Assembly: GCF_025666195.1 (NCBI RefSeq)
Contig: NZ_CP102592.1
Location: 5,146,001-5,210,000 of the forward strand
Origin: Xanthomonas sp. CFBP 8443
GTDB taxonomy: Bacteria > Pseudomonadota > Gammaproteobacteria > Xanthomonadales > Xanthomonadaceae
Direction of reading: 5' to 3'
DNA length: 64,000 nucleotides
Shown here: in pieces, positions 1 to 10,100 of the stretch
How the letters are laid out: the number at the start of each line of letters is the position of its first letter
How positions within the stretch are numbered: the first letter of the stretch is position 1
Position numbers and translations under genes: made by a program
Notes under the pieces: generated by a model
Databases searched by the model: none
Seen by the model: only the letters and a program-made list of their open reading frames with translations
What the model was told of the DNA's origin: nothing

Positions 1-120
1 GCAGCAGATCCCCATCGCAGCGAAGAACGGCTGCTGCTCCGCCCGTGGAAGCGCAGGCCTCGGACGTGCAACCGCGTCCGGCCTATCAACCCGATTCGAG
101 CGCGCGCGCCTGCGCGCCGC

Positions 121-1266
121 TCACTTCCCCAGATCGCGGCCGATCCGGATCGCTTCGGCCACGTTGCGCGCCGCCCTGCGCAGGTTCGCCCCCGCCTCGG
201 CCAGCGCCTGCTCCAGCGTGCAGGGGCGTGGCACCGCGCCGAACATCGCATCGATGCCATGCGCATGCAGCAGCGCCGCGTCGGCGCCCAGGCCGCCGCC
301 GATCGCCACCACCGGTTTGCCGTGGCGCTTGGCGATGCGGGCCACGCCGAGCGGCGTCTTGCCGCGCGCGCTCTGGCTGTCCAGCCGGCCCTCGCCGGTG
401 ACGACCAGATCGGCAGCGGCCACCAGCGCCTCCAGTCCCAGCGCCTCGGCGACGATGTCCGCGCCCGGGCGCAACTGCGCGCCCAGGAACGCGACCAGCG
501 CCGCGGCCAGGCCGCCGCCGGCACCCGCGCCGGGCAGCGCGGCGATCGCGATGCCCAGGTCGGCGTCGATCACCGCGGCGTAGTGGGACAGGTTGGCGTC
601 GAGCTGCGCGACCTGCGCCGGGGTGGCGCCCTTCTGCGGCCCGAACACCGCAGAGGCGCCTGCGGGCCCGGTCAGCGGATTGTCGACATCGCAGGCGACC
701 TGGATGTCGCAGTGCCGCAACCGCGGATCCAGGCCGGTCGCATCGATCCGCGCAAGCGCGGCCAGCGCACCGCCGCCGGCGCCGAGCTCACGGCCCTGCG
801 CGTCGAGCAATCGCACGCCCAGGGCCTGCGCCATGCCAGCGCCGCCATCGTTGCTGGCGCTGCCGCCGACTCCGACGACGATGCTGCGCGCGCCGGCGTC
901 CAGCGCCGCCAGGATCAATTCGCCGACGCCGTAGCTGGTGGCGGCGAGCGCATCGCGCCGCGCCGGCGGCAGCAACGCCAGCCCGCTCGCCGCGGCCATC
1001 TCGACGATGGCGGTGCGGCCATCGCCGCTCATGCCGAAGAAGGCCTCCACCGGCGCGCCCAGCGGTCCGGTCGCCGTGTGTGGGACGCGACGCCCGCCGG
1101 TGGCCGCGACCAGCGCCGCGACCGTACCCTCGCCGCCGTCGGCGACCGGCACCTTGACGTAGGTCCACGTCGGAAACACGTCGCGAAACCCCGCCTCGAT
1201 CTGCGTGGCCACTTCCAGCGCGGACAGGCTTTCCTTGAACGAATCCGGTGCGATGACGATCTTCAT
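121..1266 (-). CDS. glxK: Glycerate 2-kinase (GlxK/GarK family)
   Basis: This 381-residue cytosolic enzyme would phosphorylate D-glycerate with ATP, feeding glycerate from glyoxylate, tartronate or hydroxypyruvate metabolism into glycolysis. The start MKIVIAPDSFKESLSA is the family's conserved N-terminus. The reading frame stays open another 45 codons upstream, but that stretch is Arg/Ala-rich and non-homologous, so the start at 1266 is preferred. Further family motifs are GGEGTVAALVAATGG, the glycine-rich GVGGSASNDGGAG and the C-terminal VTGEGRLDSQSARGKTP. Length is normal for the family. No other glycerate-pathway gene is adjacent, so the physiological source of glycerate cannot be read from context. 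Identification is secure; the choice of garK or glxK name is arbitrary. Confidence 0.93.
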   Translation of the reverse strand: MKIVIAPDSFKESLSALEVATQIEAGFRDVFPTWTYVKVPVADGGEGTVAALVAATGGRRVPHTATGPLGAPVEAFFGMSGDGRTAIVEMAAASGLALLPPARRDALAATSYGVGELILAALDAGARSIVVGVGGSASNDGGAGMAQALGVRLLDAQGRELGAGGGALAALARIDATGLDPRLRHCDIQVACDVDNPLTGPAGASAVFGPQKGATPAQVAQLDANLSHYAAVIDADLGIAIAALPGAGAGGGLAAALVAFLGAQLRPGADIVAEALGLEALVAAADLVVTGEGRLDSQSARGKTPLGVARIAKRHGKPVVAIGGGLGADAALLHAHGIDAMFGAVPRPCTLEQALAEAGANLRRAARNVAEAIRIGRDLGK

Positions 1267-1582
1267 GGTCGCCCCGATGCTAGCCGATGCCGCGCGTCGC
1301 GAGCGCTGCAGGCCATGCGCGTGACCACGCGGGTCGCGCTCGCTCGCGCGACAGCTACAGGCGTTGGCACGGCCAGCCGATCCACGCCGAGCGCGCGGCA
1401 ATGCGCCCGTTCCGATCGAAGTCGCCCAACACGTGCTGGCGTCATCGACGCGCGCTGCGGCAGCGTCGCGGTGGCGATGCGCCAGCGCATGCGCAGCGCG
1501 TCCTTGCCGTGGGCGCAGCGCCAGCTGGAGCCGCGGATGCGGCCTGCCGCGATGGCCGCTGCTGCCTCTGTCCTTGGCGGGC

Positions 1583-2845
1583 TCAGGAAGCCCCGGCCTT
1601 CGCCTGCGCCGCCGCCCAATCCTGCGCCTGCTGCATCACCCGCAACAGGTTGCCGCCCCAGATGGCGGCGATCTGCTGCTCGCTGTAGCCCTTGCGCAGC
1701 AACCAGGCGGTGATCTTCGGCAGGTCGCCGACGTCCTCCATGCCGGCCACGCCGCCACCGCCGTCCCAGTCCATGCCGATGCCCACGTGCTCGGGGCCGA
1801 CCAGCGCCAGCACGTGCTCCAGGTGCGCGAAGAAATCGTCCAGCGTCGCCTGCCGCACCGGATATCTGGCGTCCAGCGCCTTCATCTCTTCGCCCAGCGT
1901 GAGCCCATCGGCCAGTTGCAGATGCTCCCAGCCGCCGTATCTGGCGATCAACGCCTCCTCGGCGGCCTTGCGCTCGGGGCTGGCGCCGTTGTCGATCAGG
2001 TAGCCGCCGTAGGAGTTCATCTGGATCACCCCGCCGTGCGCGGCCAGCACCTTCAAGCGCGCGTCGTCGATGTTGCGCGGATGCGCGTGCAGCGCGCGCG
2101 CGCCGCTGTGCGAGAGCAGGATCGGCACCGGCGATAGCGCTATCAGCTGGTCGAACACCGCATCGGAGGCATGCGACTGGTCGATGACGATGCCGAGCTT
2201 CTGCGCCTGCTGCACCAGCTGCTTTCCGGCCGGGCTCAGTCCATGCCATTCCGGTCCCTTCGGATCGGTGGCCGAGTCGGCGAATTCGTTGTTGAGGAAA
2301 TGCGCCGTGCTCATCAGCCGCAGGCCTTGCGCGTAATAGAAGCGCAGCAGCGTCGGATCGGCGACCAGCGGGCTGGCGTTCTCCATGCTCAGGTACACCA
2401 CGCGCTTGCCGGCGGCCTTGATCCGCGCCGCGTCGGCCGGCGTGGTGGCCATGCCGAACTGCTGCGGATGCGCCGCGAGCAGCGTGCGGATCGCCATCAA
2501 CCGTTGCAGCCCGGCGTCGCGATCGTCCAGATGCGCCTGCGCGCTGCGGTCGCCCTGGCCGGTGTAGATCGCCCAGAACCCGCCGTCCAGCGCGCCGGCG
2601 AGCATGCGCGGATAGTCCACCTGCGCCAGCCGGTTGCCGGCATGCGCGGTCATGATGTCGAAGTCGCCGCGCTCGAAATTGGCCGGCGTGTCCAGGTGCG
2701 AATCCAACGTCAGCAGCCGCTGCTGCAATGCGGTGGCGCGCGCCAGTTCCGCTTTCGTGAATTCGACGGCATGCGCCGGCAGCGCCGCGGACAGCGCCAG
2801 CGCCAGCGCCAGCGATACGGAAAGACACAGGGTTCGCAGCGTCAT
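1583..2845 (-). CDS. Secreted membrane-type dipeptidase, peptidase family M19
   Basis: A 420-residue zinc dipeptidase predicted to cleave dipeptides outside the cytoplasm. Residues 1-26 (MTLRTLCLSVSLALALALSA then ALPAHA) form a signal peptide. The metal-binding motifs of the renal-dipeptidase family are present in order: DSHLDTP (HxD), the bridging Glu in SMENAS, the His in DQSHASD, the His in LSHSGARAL and the Asp in GMDWDGGGGV. The start at 2845 is chosen because the signal peptide begins there, although the frame is open far upstream. Substrate could be peptides from peptidoglycan turnover or host protein. A near-perfect LacI-type palindrome (2130-2143) falls inside the coding region and is probably coincidental. 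Confidence 0.92.
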   Translation of the reverse strand: MTLRTLCLSVSLALALALSAALPAHAVEFTKAELARATALQQRLLTLDSHLDTPANFERGDFDIMTAHAGNRLAQVDYPRMLAGALDGGFWAIYTGQGDRSAQAHLDDRDAGLQRLMAIRTLLAAHPQQFGMATTPADAARIKAAGKRVVYLSMENASPLVADPTLLRFYYAQGLRLMSTAHFLNNEFADSATDPKGPEWHGLSPAGKQLVQQAQKLGIVIDQSHASDAVFDQLIALSPVPILLSHSGARALHAHPRNIDDARLKVLAAHGGVIQMNSYGGYLIDNGASPERKAAEEALIARYGGWEHLQLADGLTLGEEMKALDARYPVRQATLDDFFAHLEHVLALVGPEHVGIGMDWDGGGGVAGMEDVGDLPKITAWLLRKGYSEQQIAAIWGGNLLRVMQQAQDWAAAQAKAGAS

Positions 2846-2958
2846 GCATGGAGCTCCGGAACGGACGGCCTTCGATGATAGCCATGCCGGTGGGCAGGCG
2901 AGCGCCATGAAGCGACGGCGGATGCCCACCGGCCGCCTGCCTGTCGGTGCGCTGCGGC

Positions 2959-3456
2959 TCAATCGGCCGCCGGCGCAGCCCCTCCGGCAGCCGCCATGCC
3001 CTCGGCAAGCAGCGCATCCACTAACTCGCCAAGGGTCAACGTCCCGGCGTCTTGCCAGAAGCGCGCCGGCATGGCGACGCCGAGGGAGGCGTGGATGTCG
3101 TGGATCGCGTGTTCGAGCTCGCCCTCGTTGCCCAGCGATGCAAAACGCGGGCCTCCGCCAATGACCTCGACCGCGTCGTCGGGCGAAAAATACGGACCAG
3201 GCCAATGCAGGCGATGCATGAAGATGGCACCGATCGCGCGCGCCGCCTGTTGTCGCGCGCCACCACCCCACAGATCCAGCAACTCGCCGCTGCGCGCCTT
3301 CTGCTGGGCGTAGAGTCGCCCGAAGAACGACAGGTCCGGGCCGAGCCACCTGACACCGATGAAAAATCGCTCGCGCGCGCCGGTCGGCGGATAGCCTGGC
3401 GGGTAGCGCAGCGGCGCTGCCGGATCCGAGCAAGCGGTTGGCGTTGGTGTGTGCAC
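2959..3456 (-). CDS. Hypothetical protein, 165 aa, GTG start
   Basis: I do not recognise a family. The frame opens with an ATG at 3537, but a GTG at 3456 is preceded by a strong ribosome binding site (GGGAGG, five bases upstream), so I place the start there. The protein has no signal peptide or membrane segment. It has a central aromatic stretch (RFFIGVRWLGPDLSFFGRLY) and a conserved-looking C-terminal half containing PDDAVEVIGGGPRF and HDIHASLGV. It lies alone between the dipeptidase and the halogenase locus, on the same strand as both. Coding potential rests on the ribosome site and ordinary amino-acid composition; function unknown. Confidence 0.6.
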   Translation of the reverse strand: MHTPTPTACSDPAAPLRYPPGYPPTGARERFFIGVRWLGPDLSFFGRLYAQQKARSGELLDLWGGGARQQAARAIGAIFMHRLHWPGPYFSPDDAVEVIGGGPRFASLGNEGELEHAIHDIHASLGVAMPARFWQDAGTLTLGELVDALLAEGMAAAGGAAPAAD

Positions 3457-3671
3457 GGCAGCCTCCCAAGGCTCGTCGCTGCAGGACAATGCGTGGGCAG
3501 GACTCGGGGCGCCGTCCTGGCCGCGCACGCCGCGCAAGCGTAGCGTGCGCGAGTCGCGTGAACCAGCACGCGTGCACTGCGCGGCAAAGCCGTGAAGGCT
3601 ATGGCGCTACCGACCGATCGCGTGCTTGCGCGACCAATGGCGCGTCGCGCGCGTCGGCAATCGGCTATCCG

Positions 3672-5195
3672 TCACGCCGGCACCGTCGTCCTGGCGGGGG
3701 CACGGCCCGCCCAGACTTCCGGTGGCGCCTTGCAATAGCCCGCGATGAACGCCTCCTGCGACGGCATCTGCGCCACCGCACGGTCGATGGGTTGGCGGAT
3801 CGCGTCGAGGAAGCGCTGCAGTTCCTGGTCGGGCAGCGCGCGCGCCAGCAGGTGGTGCTGCGCCGGCACGATGCCCTGGCCGAGAAGCACGTGGATCCAC
3901 GAATCCACCCGGAACAGTTCGTCGCTGCCCTGCCAGGCGTGCGCGCGCTCGCGCCAGGCGCGCAGCCGCTGTTGCAGCGACTCGGGCAGCGCCATCTCGC
4001 GGCAGGCCTGCCACATCGGTTCGTCGCGCTGGTTGGCGTGGTAGTGCAGGATGATGAAATCGCGCACGTGTTCCATTTCGGCGCGGCTGACGTCGTTGTA
4101 AAGGTCGGCCATCGACGGGGCGATGCCGTCGGTGGGGAACAGCGCGATCAGCCGCATCACCGCGGAAATGGTCAGGTGGATGCTGGTGGATTCCAGCGGT
4201 TCGATGAAGCCGCTGGCCAGGCCCAGCGCGACCACGTTCTTGTTCCAGGCCTTGAGCCGGCGGCCGGTGCGGAACGGCACCAGCCACGGGTCCTTGATCG
4301 GCGGCGCGGCGGCGTCGTGCAGCAGCTTGGCGCGTGCCTCGTCGTCGGACATGTGCGCGCTGGAGAACACCAGCCCGCAACCGACCCGGTGCTGCAACGG
4401 GATATGCCAGCGCCAGCCGGCGGCATGGGCGATGGCGCGGGTGTACGGCACCGGCGCCGCCACCGCCTCGGTCTGCACCGCCACCGCGCGATCGCACGGC
4501 AGCCACTGCTTCCAGTCTTCGTAGCCGGTGTGCAGGGTCTGCTCGATCAACAGGCCGCGGAAACCGGTGCAGTCGATGAACAGGTCGCCTTCGACCAGCG
4601 TGCCGTCTTCCAGCAGCAGCGCCTCCACGAAACCGCTCTCGGCGTGCTGCCGCACCTGCTGGATCTTGCCTTCCACGCGCTTGAGTCCGTAGCGCTCGGC
4701 GTGGCTGCGCAGCAGGCGCGCGTACAGCCCGGCATCGAGGTGGTAGGCATAGTTGACCGGCGGCGACTGTTGCAGCGCGAAGCGGTCCACGCGCGAGGCC
4801 ACGGTTTCCAGGCAGTAGTCGCCCAGCTCGGAGACCATCCCGCGGCGCTGCGCTTCCAGCCAGAAATGGTGGAACGCGCAGACCAGGGTGCTTTGCCCGG
4901 TGAGGCCGAACGGGTGGATGTAGCGCTCGCCATGCCGCGGCCAGTTCTCGAAGGAAATGGAGAGCTTGAAGGTGCCGGCCACCGCGCGCAGGAATTCCTG
5001 CTCGTCGATCTGCAGGAACCGGTGGAAGCTGCGGATCGGCGGCACCGTGGATTCGCCGACGCCGACCGTGCCGATCTGCTCGGACTCGATCAGGGTGATG
5101 TCCAGCAGGCCGCGGAACTGGTGCGCCAGCGCGCAGGCGGCGATCCAGCCTGCCGTGCCGCCGCCTGCGATCACCACCTTGCGTATCTGGGCCAT
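3672..5195 (-). CDS. Flavin-dependent (tryptophan-type) halogenase
   Basis: A 507-residue FAD-dependent halogenase of the PrnA/BrvH family, which uses FADH2, O2 and halide to halogenate an aromatic (usually indole) substrate. The N-terminal dinucleotide fold GGGTAGW (11-17) binds FAD. The catalytic lysine sits in AGTFKLSI (K77, equivalent to PrnA K79). The signature WxWxIP is WRWHIP (261-266), and the catalytic Glu lies in GFIEPLEST (E335). A ribosome site AGGAG lies about nine bases before the ATG. It is the last gene of the receptor-SapC-cupin-halogenase unit. Relatives in X. campestris with the same neighbours brominate free indoles in vitro (established for the family), but their in-cell substrate is unknown. 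No biosynthetic cluster is nearby. Confidence 0.92.
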   Translation of the reverse strand: MAQIRKVVIAGGGTAGWIAACALAHQFRGLLDITLIESEQIGTVGVGESTVPPIRSFHRFLQIDEQEFLRAVAGTFKLSISFENWPRHGERYIHPFGLTGQSTLVCAFHHFWLEAQRRGMVSELGDYCLETVASRVDRFALQQSPPVNYAYHLDAGLYARLLRSHAERYGLKRVEGKIQQVRQHAESGFVEALLLEDGTLVEGDLFIDCTGFRGLLIEQTLHTGYEDWKQWLPCDRAVAVQTEAVAAPVPYTRAIAHAAGWRWHIPLQHRVGCGLVFSSAHMSDDEARAKLLHDAAAPPIKDPWLVPFRTGRRLKAWNKNVVALGLASGFIEPLESTSIHLTISAVMRLIALFPTDGIAPSMADLYNDVSRAEMEHVRDFIILHYHANQRDEPMWQACREMALPESLQQRLRAWRERAHAWQGSDELFRVDSWIHVLLGQGIVPAQHHLLARALPDQELQRFLDAIRQPIDRAVAQMPSQEAFIAGYCKAPPEVWAGRAPARTTVPA

Positions 5196-5263
5196 TGCGT
5201 CGTCTCTCCTGCAGTCGTGGATGTGGCGCGCGCGGCGGCGCGCGCAGGGCAGTGGTGGCGGCG

Positions 5264-6283
5264 TCAGCGGTTGAGCTTGGCCAGCAGCATCGCGCGCAGC
5301 TGCCGCGCATGCATGTCGTCGATCGGCCCGAGCAGGTGCCGCGCCTGCGCCGGCAGATGCTCGCCCGCGCGGTCGGCCGGCCCGAACACGTAGTACTCGA
5401 ACACCTCGCGCCAGGCCGCCTTCTCCGCTTGCGGCCGGTCGCGCAGCGCCCACATGGCGTGATACAGCGCCGGCAACGGCGGCGGCAGCCAGGCTGGTGC
5501 GCCGCTCCACCAGTAGTTGACCAGCACGTTGAACGCTTCCAGCCCTTCCACGTGGTGCCACCACAGGCCGGGCAGGAACAGCGCGTCGCCGGGCTCCAGC
5601 ACCGCGCTGCGGCCGTGCGCCAGCGCCTCGGCAAAGCGCGGATAGCGGGCGAAGTCGGGCGCGGCGAAATCCACCACGCTGACCGCCTGCCCGCCCGGCG
5701 TCGGCTCCAGCGGGCCGGGATACAGGTTGCCGATCTGCTCCGGCGGGAACACGGTGAAGCGGCGCCGGCCGACCGCGCAGCAGGCCAGGTTGTTCGGCGC
5801 GTCGTAGTGGCAGGACGCGGTGATGCGGTTGCCGATCCAGATGCTTGGCCGCCCCTGGATGCCATGCGCGGCGAAGTCCACGTCGTTGCCGTCGCGGAAC
5901 CCCGGCAGGCTGTCGTCCACCGGCAGCGAGGCCAGGTAGTAGGCCGGCGGCCGCGGATCGTCCAGGTGCGCGGCGATCGCATCGAGCAGACCGGGCAGGT
6001 CGCCGCGCCGCACCTCGAAGTTCAGCGCGGTGAAGTCGTCGTTGTAGAACGGGCGGCCGCCGATCTCCGGCGCGCCGTAGGAATATTGCAGCGCGCGGCC
6101 GTTGCTGTGCCCGCGCAGCAGCTCCATCGCCGCATGCGTGCCGCGCAGGCCGGCCTGGACCAGCAGCCAGTCGCGCACCAGCCCGCGCAGCACCACCGGC
6201 TCGCCGGCCTCGAGCAGTTCGGCCAGCGGCAGCGCGCCGGACCGGCAATCGCTGCGTTCGGCAATCGCCGCCAACGCCGCCAT
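5264..6283 (-). CDS. Cupin-like/JmjC-domain protein of SapC-halogenase locus
   Basis: A 339-residue protein of the cupin_8 (JmjC-like, FIH-1-related) superfamily, expected to fold as a double-stranded beta-helix and possibly act as an Fe(II)/2-oxoglutarate oxygenase. Visible family features are the N-terminal GEPVVLRGLVRDW, the putative first metal ligands in SCHYDAPNNL (HxD), FTVFPPEQ, and ALFLPGLWWHHVEG with the distal His. The last of these closely resembles the PxxWxH motif of FIH-type hydroxylases. It sits between the SapC and halogenase genes with small gaps, so co-transcription is likely. In related xanthomonad and caulobacterial loci this gene always accompanies SapC and the halogenase, but its substrate is not known. 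Confidence 0.85.
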   Translation of the reverse strand: MAALAAIAERSDCRSGALPLAELLEAGEPVVLRGLVRDWLLVQAGLRGTHAAMELLRGHSNGRALQYSYGAPEIGGRPFYNDDFTALNFEVRRGDLPGLLDAIAAHLDDPRPPAYYLASLPVDDSLPGFRDGNDVDFAAHGIQGRPSIWIGNRITASCHYDAPNNLACCAVGRRRFTVFPPEQIGNLYPGPLEPTPGGQAVSVVDFAAPDFARYPRFAEALAHGRSAVLEPGDALFLPGLWWHHVEGLEAFNVLVNYWWSGAPAWLPPPLPALYHAMWALRDRPQAEKAAWREVFEYYVFGPADRAGEHLPAQARHLLGPIDDMHARQLRAMLLAKLNR

Positions 6284-6288
6284 CGCGC

Positions 6289-7053
6289 TCAGGCGGCCTG
6301 CCCGGCGGCGGCCGTGGCGATGTCCGGATGCTGCAGGCGGCGTTGCTTCTCGGCCATCAGCCGGCGCATGTTGTGCAGCGAGGCCAGCAGCAGATAGGCC
6401 CCTTCCAGGTAGCCGGTGCGGTGCAGTCCATGCAGCGACGGCGCGTCCAGCGCGGCCAGCCGCTCGCGATCGATGCCGTACAGCCCGGCCAGGTGCACGT
6501 TGTGCGCCTGCCCCAGCTGCACGTCGATGCGCACCGGCTGGATCAGGCCCAGCGCATCGAACGCGGCGAACATGGCGTTGCCGCCTTCCACGCCGTCGCG
6601 GATGCCGCGCAGCACGGTGATGATGTGTTCCAGGTAGGGGCTGTTCCCGCCCTGCGGCAGGAACACCCGCTCGCCCTCGCTGAAACTGACCCGCGGGTGG
6701 TCCAGGTCGACGTGGATCACCGGCTCGCGGCGCAGTTCGCCGTCCTCGTGCTGCTCCTGGAACCCGATCAGGAACGGGCCCTTGGCGACGATGCCCGGCA
6801 GGTACGCCGCATTCCACTGTGCGCCCTGCAGGAACAGGTTTTCCTGCTGTTCGAAGCCCAGCAGCGCCACCGACTGGAACGCGCCGTCGCCCGGATCCTT
6901 GCGCAGCAGGATCGGGTATTCGCGCTGCAGCTCGGCGAACTCGGTCGGGAATGCCTGGACCACGCCGGTGGCGTCGCCGAACTCCGGACCGAAGCGCAGG
7001 ATCACGCGCAGGTCCTGGTGGGCGACGTTGTTGAGCAGTTCGTATCGGGCCAT
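6289..7053 (-). CDS. SapC family protein
   Basis: A 254-residue protein of the SapC family (named after a Campylobacter S-layer locus), starting MARYELLNNVAHQDLRVI with GGAG upstream. Typical elements are FPTEFAELQREYPILLRKD near the N-terminus, FQSVALLGFEQQENLFL, and a C-terminal helix with LHNMRRLMAEKQRR. It has no signal peptide, so the product should be cytoplasmic. It lies between the TonB receptor and the cupin gene (only five bases from the cupin start). The family co-occurs with TonB receptors for glycans, but its biochemical role is unknown. The frame is open upstream of 7053, but that extension is Arg-rich and lacks homology. Confidence 0.88.
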   Translation of the reverse strand: MARYELLNNVAHQDLRVILRFGPEFGDATGVVQAFPTEFAELQREYPILLRKDPGDGAFQSVALLGFEQQENLFLQGAQWNAAYLPGIVAKGPFLIGFQEQHEDGELRREPVIHVDLDHPRVSFSEGERVFLPQGGNSPYLEHIITVLRGIRDGVEGGNAMFAAFDALGLIQPVRIDVQLGQAHNVHLAGLYGIDRERLAALDAPSLHGLHRTGYLEGAYLLLASLHNMRRLMAEKQRRLQHPDIATAAAGQAA

Positions 7054-7191
7054 CTGTACTCCAGCGGGTCGGTGGCGGAACTCGGCGGGACGCCACGCGA
7101 CCATTGCAGCAAAGCGCCGCGCCCGCAAGACGCGGTGCGGCGCGCGTGCCGTTGCCGCACGCGGCCGCCGCCGCGCGCGGCCGTGCCGGGT

Positions 7192-10100
7192 TCAGAAGTT
7201 GTAGCGCACGCCCACCGTGTAGCGCGGACTCTGGTCGATCACCTTGATCACCTGCTTCTCCGAGCGCCCGTGCCAGCGCACGTCCTCGCTGGTCAGGTTG
7301 ATCGCCTCGAAACCCACCGACAGGTTGTCGGTGATCGCGTAGCTGACGCTCAGGTCCAGCTGCCGGTACGGCTCGACGTAGTACGGATTGCGGCTGGACC
7401 CGTTCTGGTTGGCCGCAATCAGGTATTCGTCGCGCCAGTTCCAGGCCAGGCGCGCGCTCCACCCGTACTTCTCGTACATCAGCATGACGTTGGCGGTGTC
7501 GCTGAGGCCGAGCAGCGCGAACTGATCGCGGTCCAGCACCGTGTTGTCGAAGCCGACGTCGCCCTTGACCACGGTGTAGTTGGCATAGACGCCGAAGCCG
7601 GTTTCGCCCAGGAAGTACTGGCCGCCCAGTTCCCAGCCGTGGATCTTGGCCTTGTTCTGGTTGATCGGGCGCGACACGTCGAACTCGTACAACGGATCGT
7701 CGGCTTCGCCGACCAGGTCGTAGGCGTTCTCCAGCGCCAGGGTCTGCGCCGAGCTGCCGTTGTAGGCGCCCAGCCCGCCGGTGGCCGCGGAATTGCGCAG
7801 CAGCGCCATCGCCGAGAACAGCGAGGTGTCGTTGGCCGAACATGCCGCCGCCACGTCGTTGCCGGCCGCGCCGACCTGCGCCGCACAGGCCCCGCTCTGC
7901 AGGAACGCCAGCGCCGCCTGCGCGTCCGGCCCGGAGGTCGGATCGGTCAGCCCGTACAGGTTTTCGCGGGTGACGCTGGTGCCGATGAAGTTGGATACGC
8001 GCTTGTCCCAGAACGTCAGCGACACGTAGCTGGCGTCGGCGAAGTACCACTCCAGCGCCAGGTCCAGGTTGTTGGATTCCAGCGGATCCAGGCTCGGATT
8101 CTCCGAAGAGCCGGACGCGCGCGTGGAGGGGTTGATCAGGATCGAGCCGGACGGCGTGCCCGGGGTCGGCCCGGCGATCAGGTTGGTGTACGGCGCCCGC
8201 GCGATGCTCTGCCCGAACGAGGCCCGGGCTTTCAGCGTGTCGGTGAGGTTGATGCTGAAATCCAGGTTCGGCAGGATGTGGCTGTAGCTGTGCTTTTCGC
8301 TGAACGGTTGCAGCTCGGCGGAGCGCAGCAGCCGGAAGTCGTTGTTGGCCTGCCACTCCAGCGCGGTCGGAGTCGACACCTGCGAGGTGGAGACCACGTC
8401 GGTCTTCTCGTAGCGCACGCCGATGCGGGTATTGGTGGTCATGCCGCCGAGCTCGCCGTCGAACTCCAGCTGCATGTAGGCGGCGCGGGTCTTCTCCTCG
8501 ACCTGATTGTCGGAGCTGAACTGCGGGTTGTAGCGGGTGGTCGCGCCGTAGGCGGTGCTCGCCCATTGCGCCAGCTGGTCGGCGTTGCCGCGCCAGGCAC
8601 CCGGCGCGGCGCCGGAGGCGTTGAAATCGTTGAACATGCCGGTGATGCCGACCGGCTGCAGCAAATCGATCATGCCCGGCTCGTTGCCGGCATTGGCCAC
8701 GCTCCAGTCGCCCAGCGTCGAGTTGGTGTCGCTGATGCGCCGGTGCATCGTGGTCTTGGCGCTGTCCACGCCGAACTGGAAGCGGCCGTTGTCGAAGTCG
8801 AACTGGCCGTCGACGCGGCCTTCCTTCACCTCGGTCACCTGGCTCTGGTAATAGATGCGCAGCACCTGCGAACCGATTTCGGCCGGGGAGAAGTTCTGGT
8901 TGAGCAGGCCGTTGGTCCCGGCGACCGAATCGGCCGCGGTCGGGTACCAGGTGCGCGCGCCGATCGGCAGGCTGTTGTTGAAGAACAGTTCCTGCGCCCA
9001 CTGGCCGCCGCATTGCGTGCCGCCGGTGCAGTTGTTGGTGCCGGCATAGCTGAAATAGGTGGCACTGCCGCCGGTGACCGGATCGTTGGGCAGGCTCTGG
9101 GTCTTGGAGTTGTGCGCATCGAAGGTCAGGCGCAGGCGGTCGGTAGCCTGCCAGTCGGCATTGAAACCGAGCGAGCCGAGCTTGTACTTCTGCATGTTGC
9201 GCTGCTGCTCCATGCCGAAGTCCTTGGCGCCGTTGGGCACGTCGCGCAGGTACACCGGCGTGGCCACCGCCTGTCCGGTGTCGAACACCAGGTCGGTGAA
9301 GCTGTTGGCGCGCTGCAGCCAGATGCCCTGCTCGCCGCGGTCCTCGCGGATTTCGTTGCTCGAGTAGGTGTAGTCCAGGGTCAGGGTCAGGCTGTCGGTC
9401 GGCGCGAACTGCACCACCGCCTGGCCGTTGAGCCGCTCGCGCTCGAAGTCGGCGAAGGCGTAGCGCAGGTCGTTGGGCATGCCGTAGAGCTGGCCGATCG
9501 CCGGCGCGTTCTGCACGTTGGCGTCCGGGCGCAGCGCCGGGTCGGTCCCGGTCCAGCGCTGGATGTTCCAGCCGTTCTCGGTCGCCTGCACCGAACCGCC
9601 GCGGCGCTTCTGGTAGCTGCCGCTCAGGCCGATGCCCCAGGTCTTGTCCGGGTTGGTATAGCTGAAGATGCCGGAGACCTCCGGCGTGATCTTGTTGTCG
9701 AACGGCTGCGAGTCGTCGTACGCGGCCTTGGCGCCGGCGCTGGCGACCAGGCCTTTGTGGTTGAACGGGCGGTCGGTGAGGATGTTGATGGTGGCGCCGA
9801 TGCCGCCGCTGGGCGCGTTGGCGCGGCTGGTCTTGTACACCTCCAGGCCGGTGATCGACTCGGACGCGAGCTGGGCGAAGTTGAACGCGCGGGTACCGCC
9901 GTCCACGCCGCCGATCGGCACCGCGCCCGGCGCGCCGAACGCGTCGGCGCCGGGGATCACGCGGCCGTTGAGGGTGACCGCATTGAACTGCGGGCCGAAG
10001 CCGCGCGCGGTGACCTGCGCGCCTTCGCCGTCGCGGCGCTCGATCGAGATGCCGGTGATGCGCTGCAGCGACTCGGCCAGGTTGGTGTCGGGGAACTTGC

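Noticed and set aside
2130..2143. GATAGCGCTATC palindrome inside the dipeptidase gene, 13 of 14 identical to the operator at 10685
   Set aside because: It encodes LIALS of the enzyme in a region with normal protein constraint and has no nearby promoter. It is probably coincidence, although binding by the same LacI protein cannot be excluded.
3672..5195. Halogenase as part of an antibiotic gene cluster
   Set aside because: No biosynthetic, resistance or export genes for a natural product flank it; the partners are a TonB receptor, SapC and a cupin.
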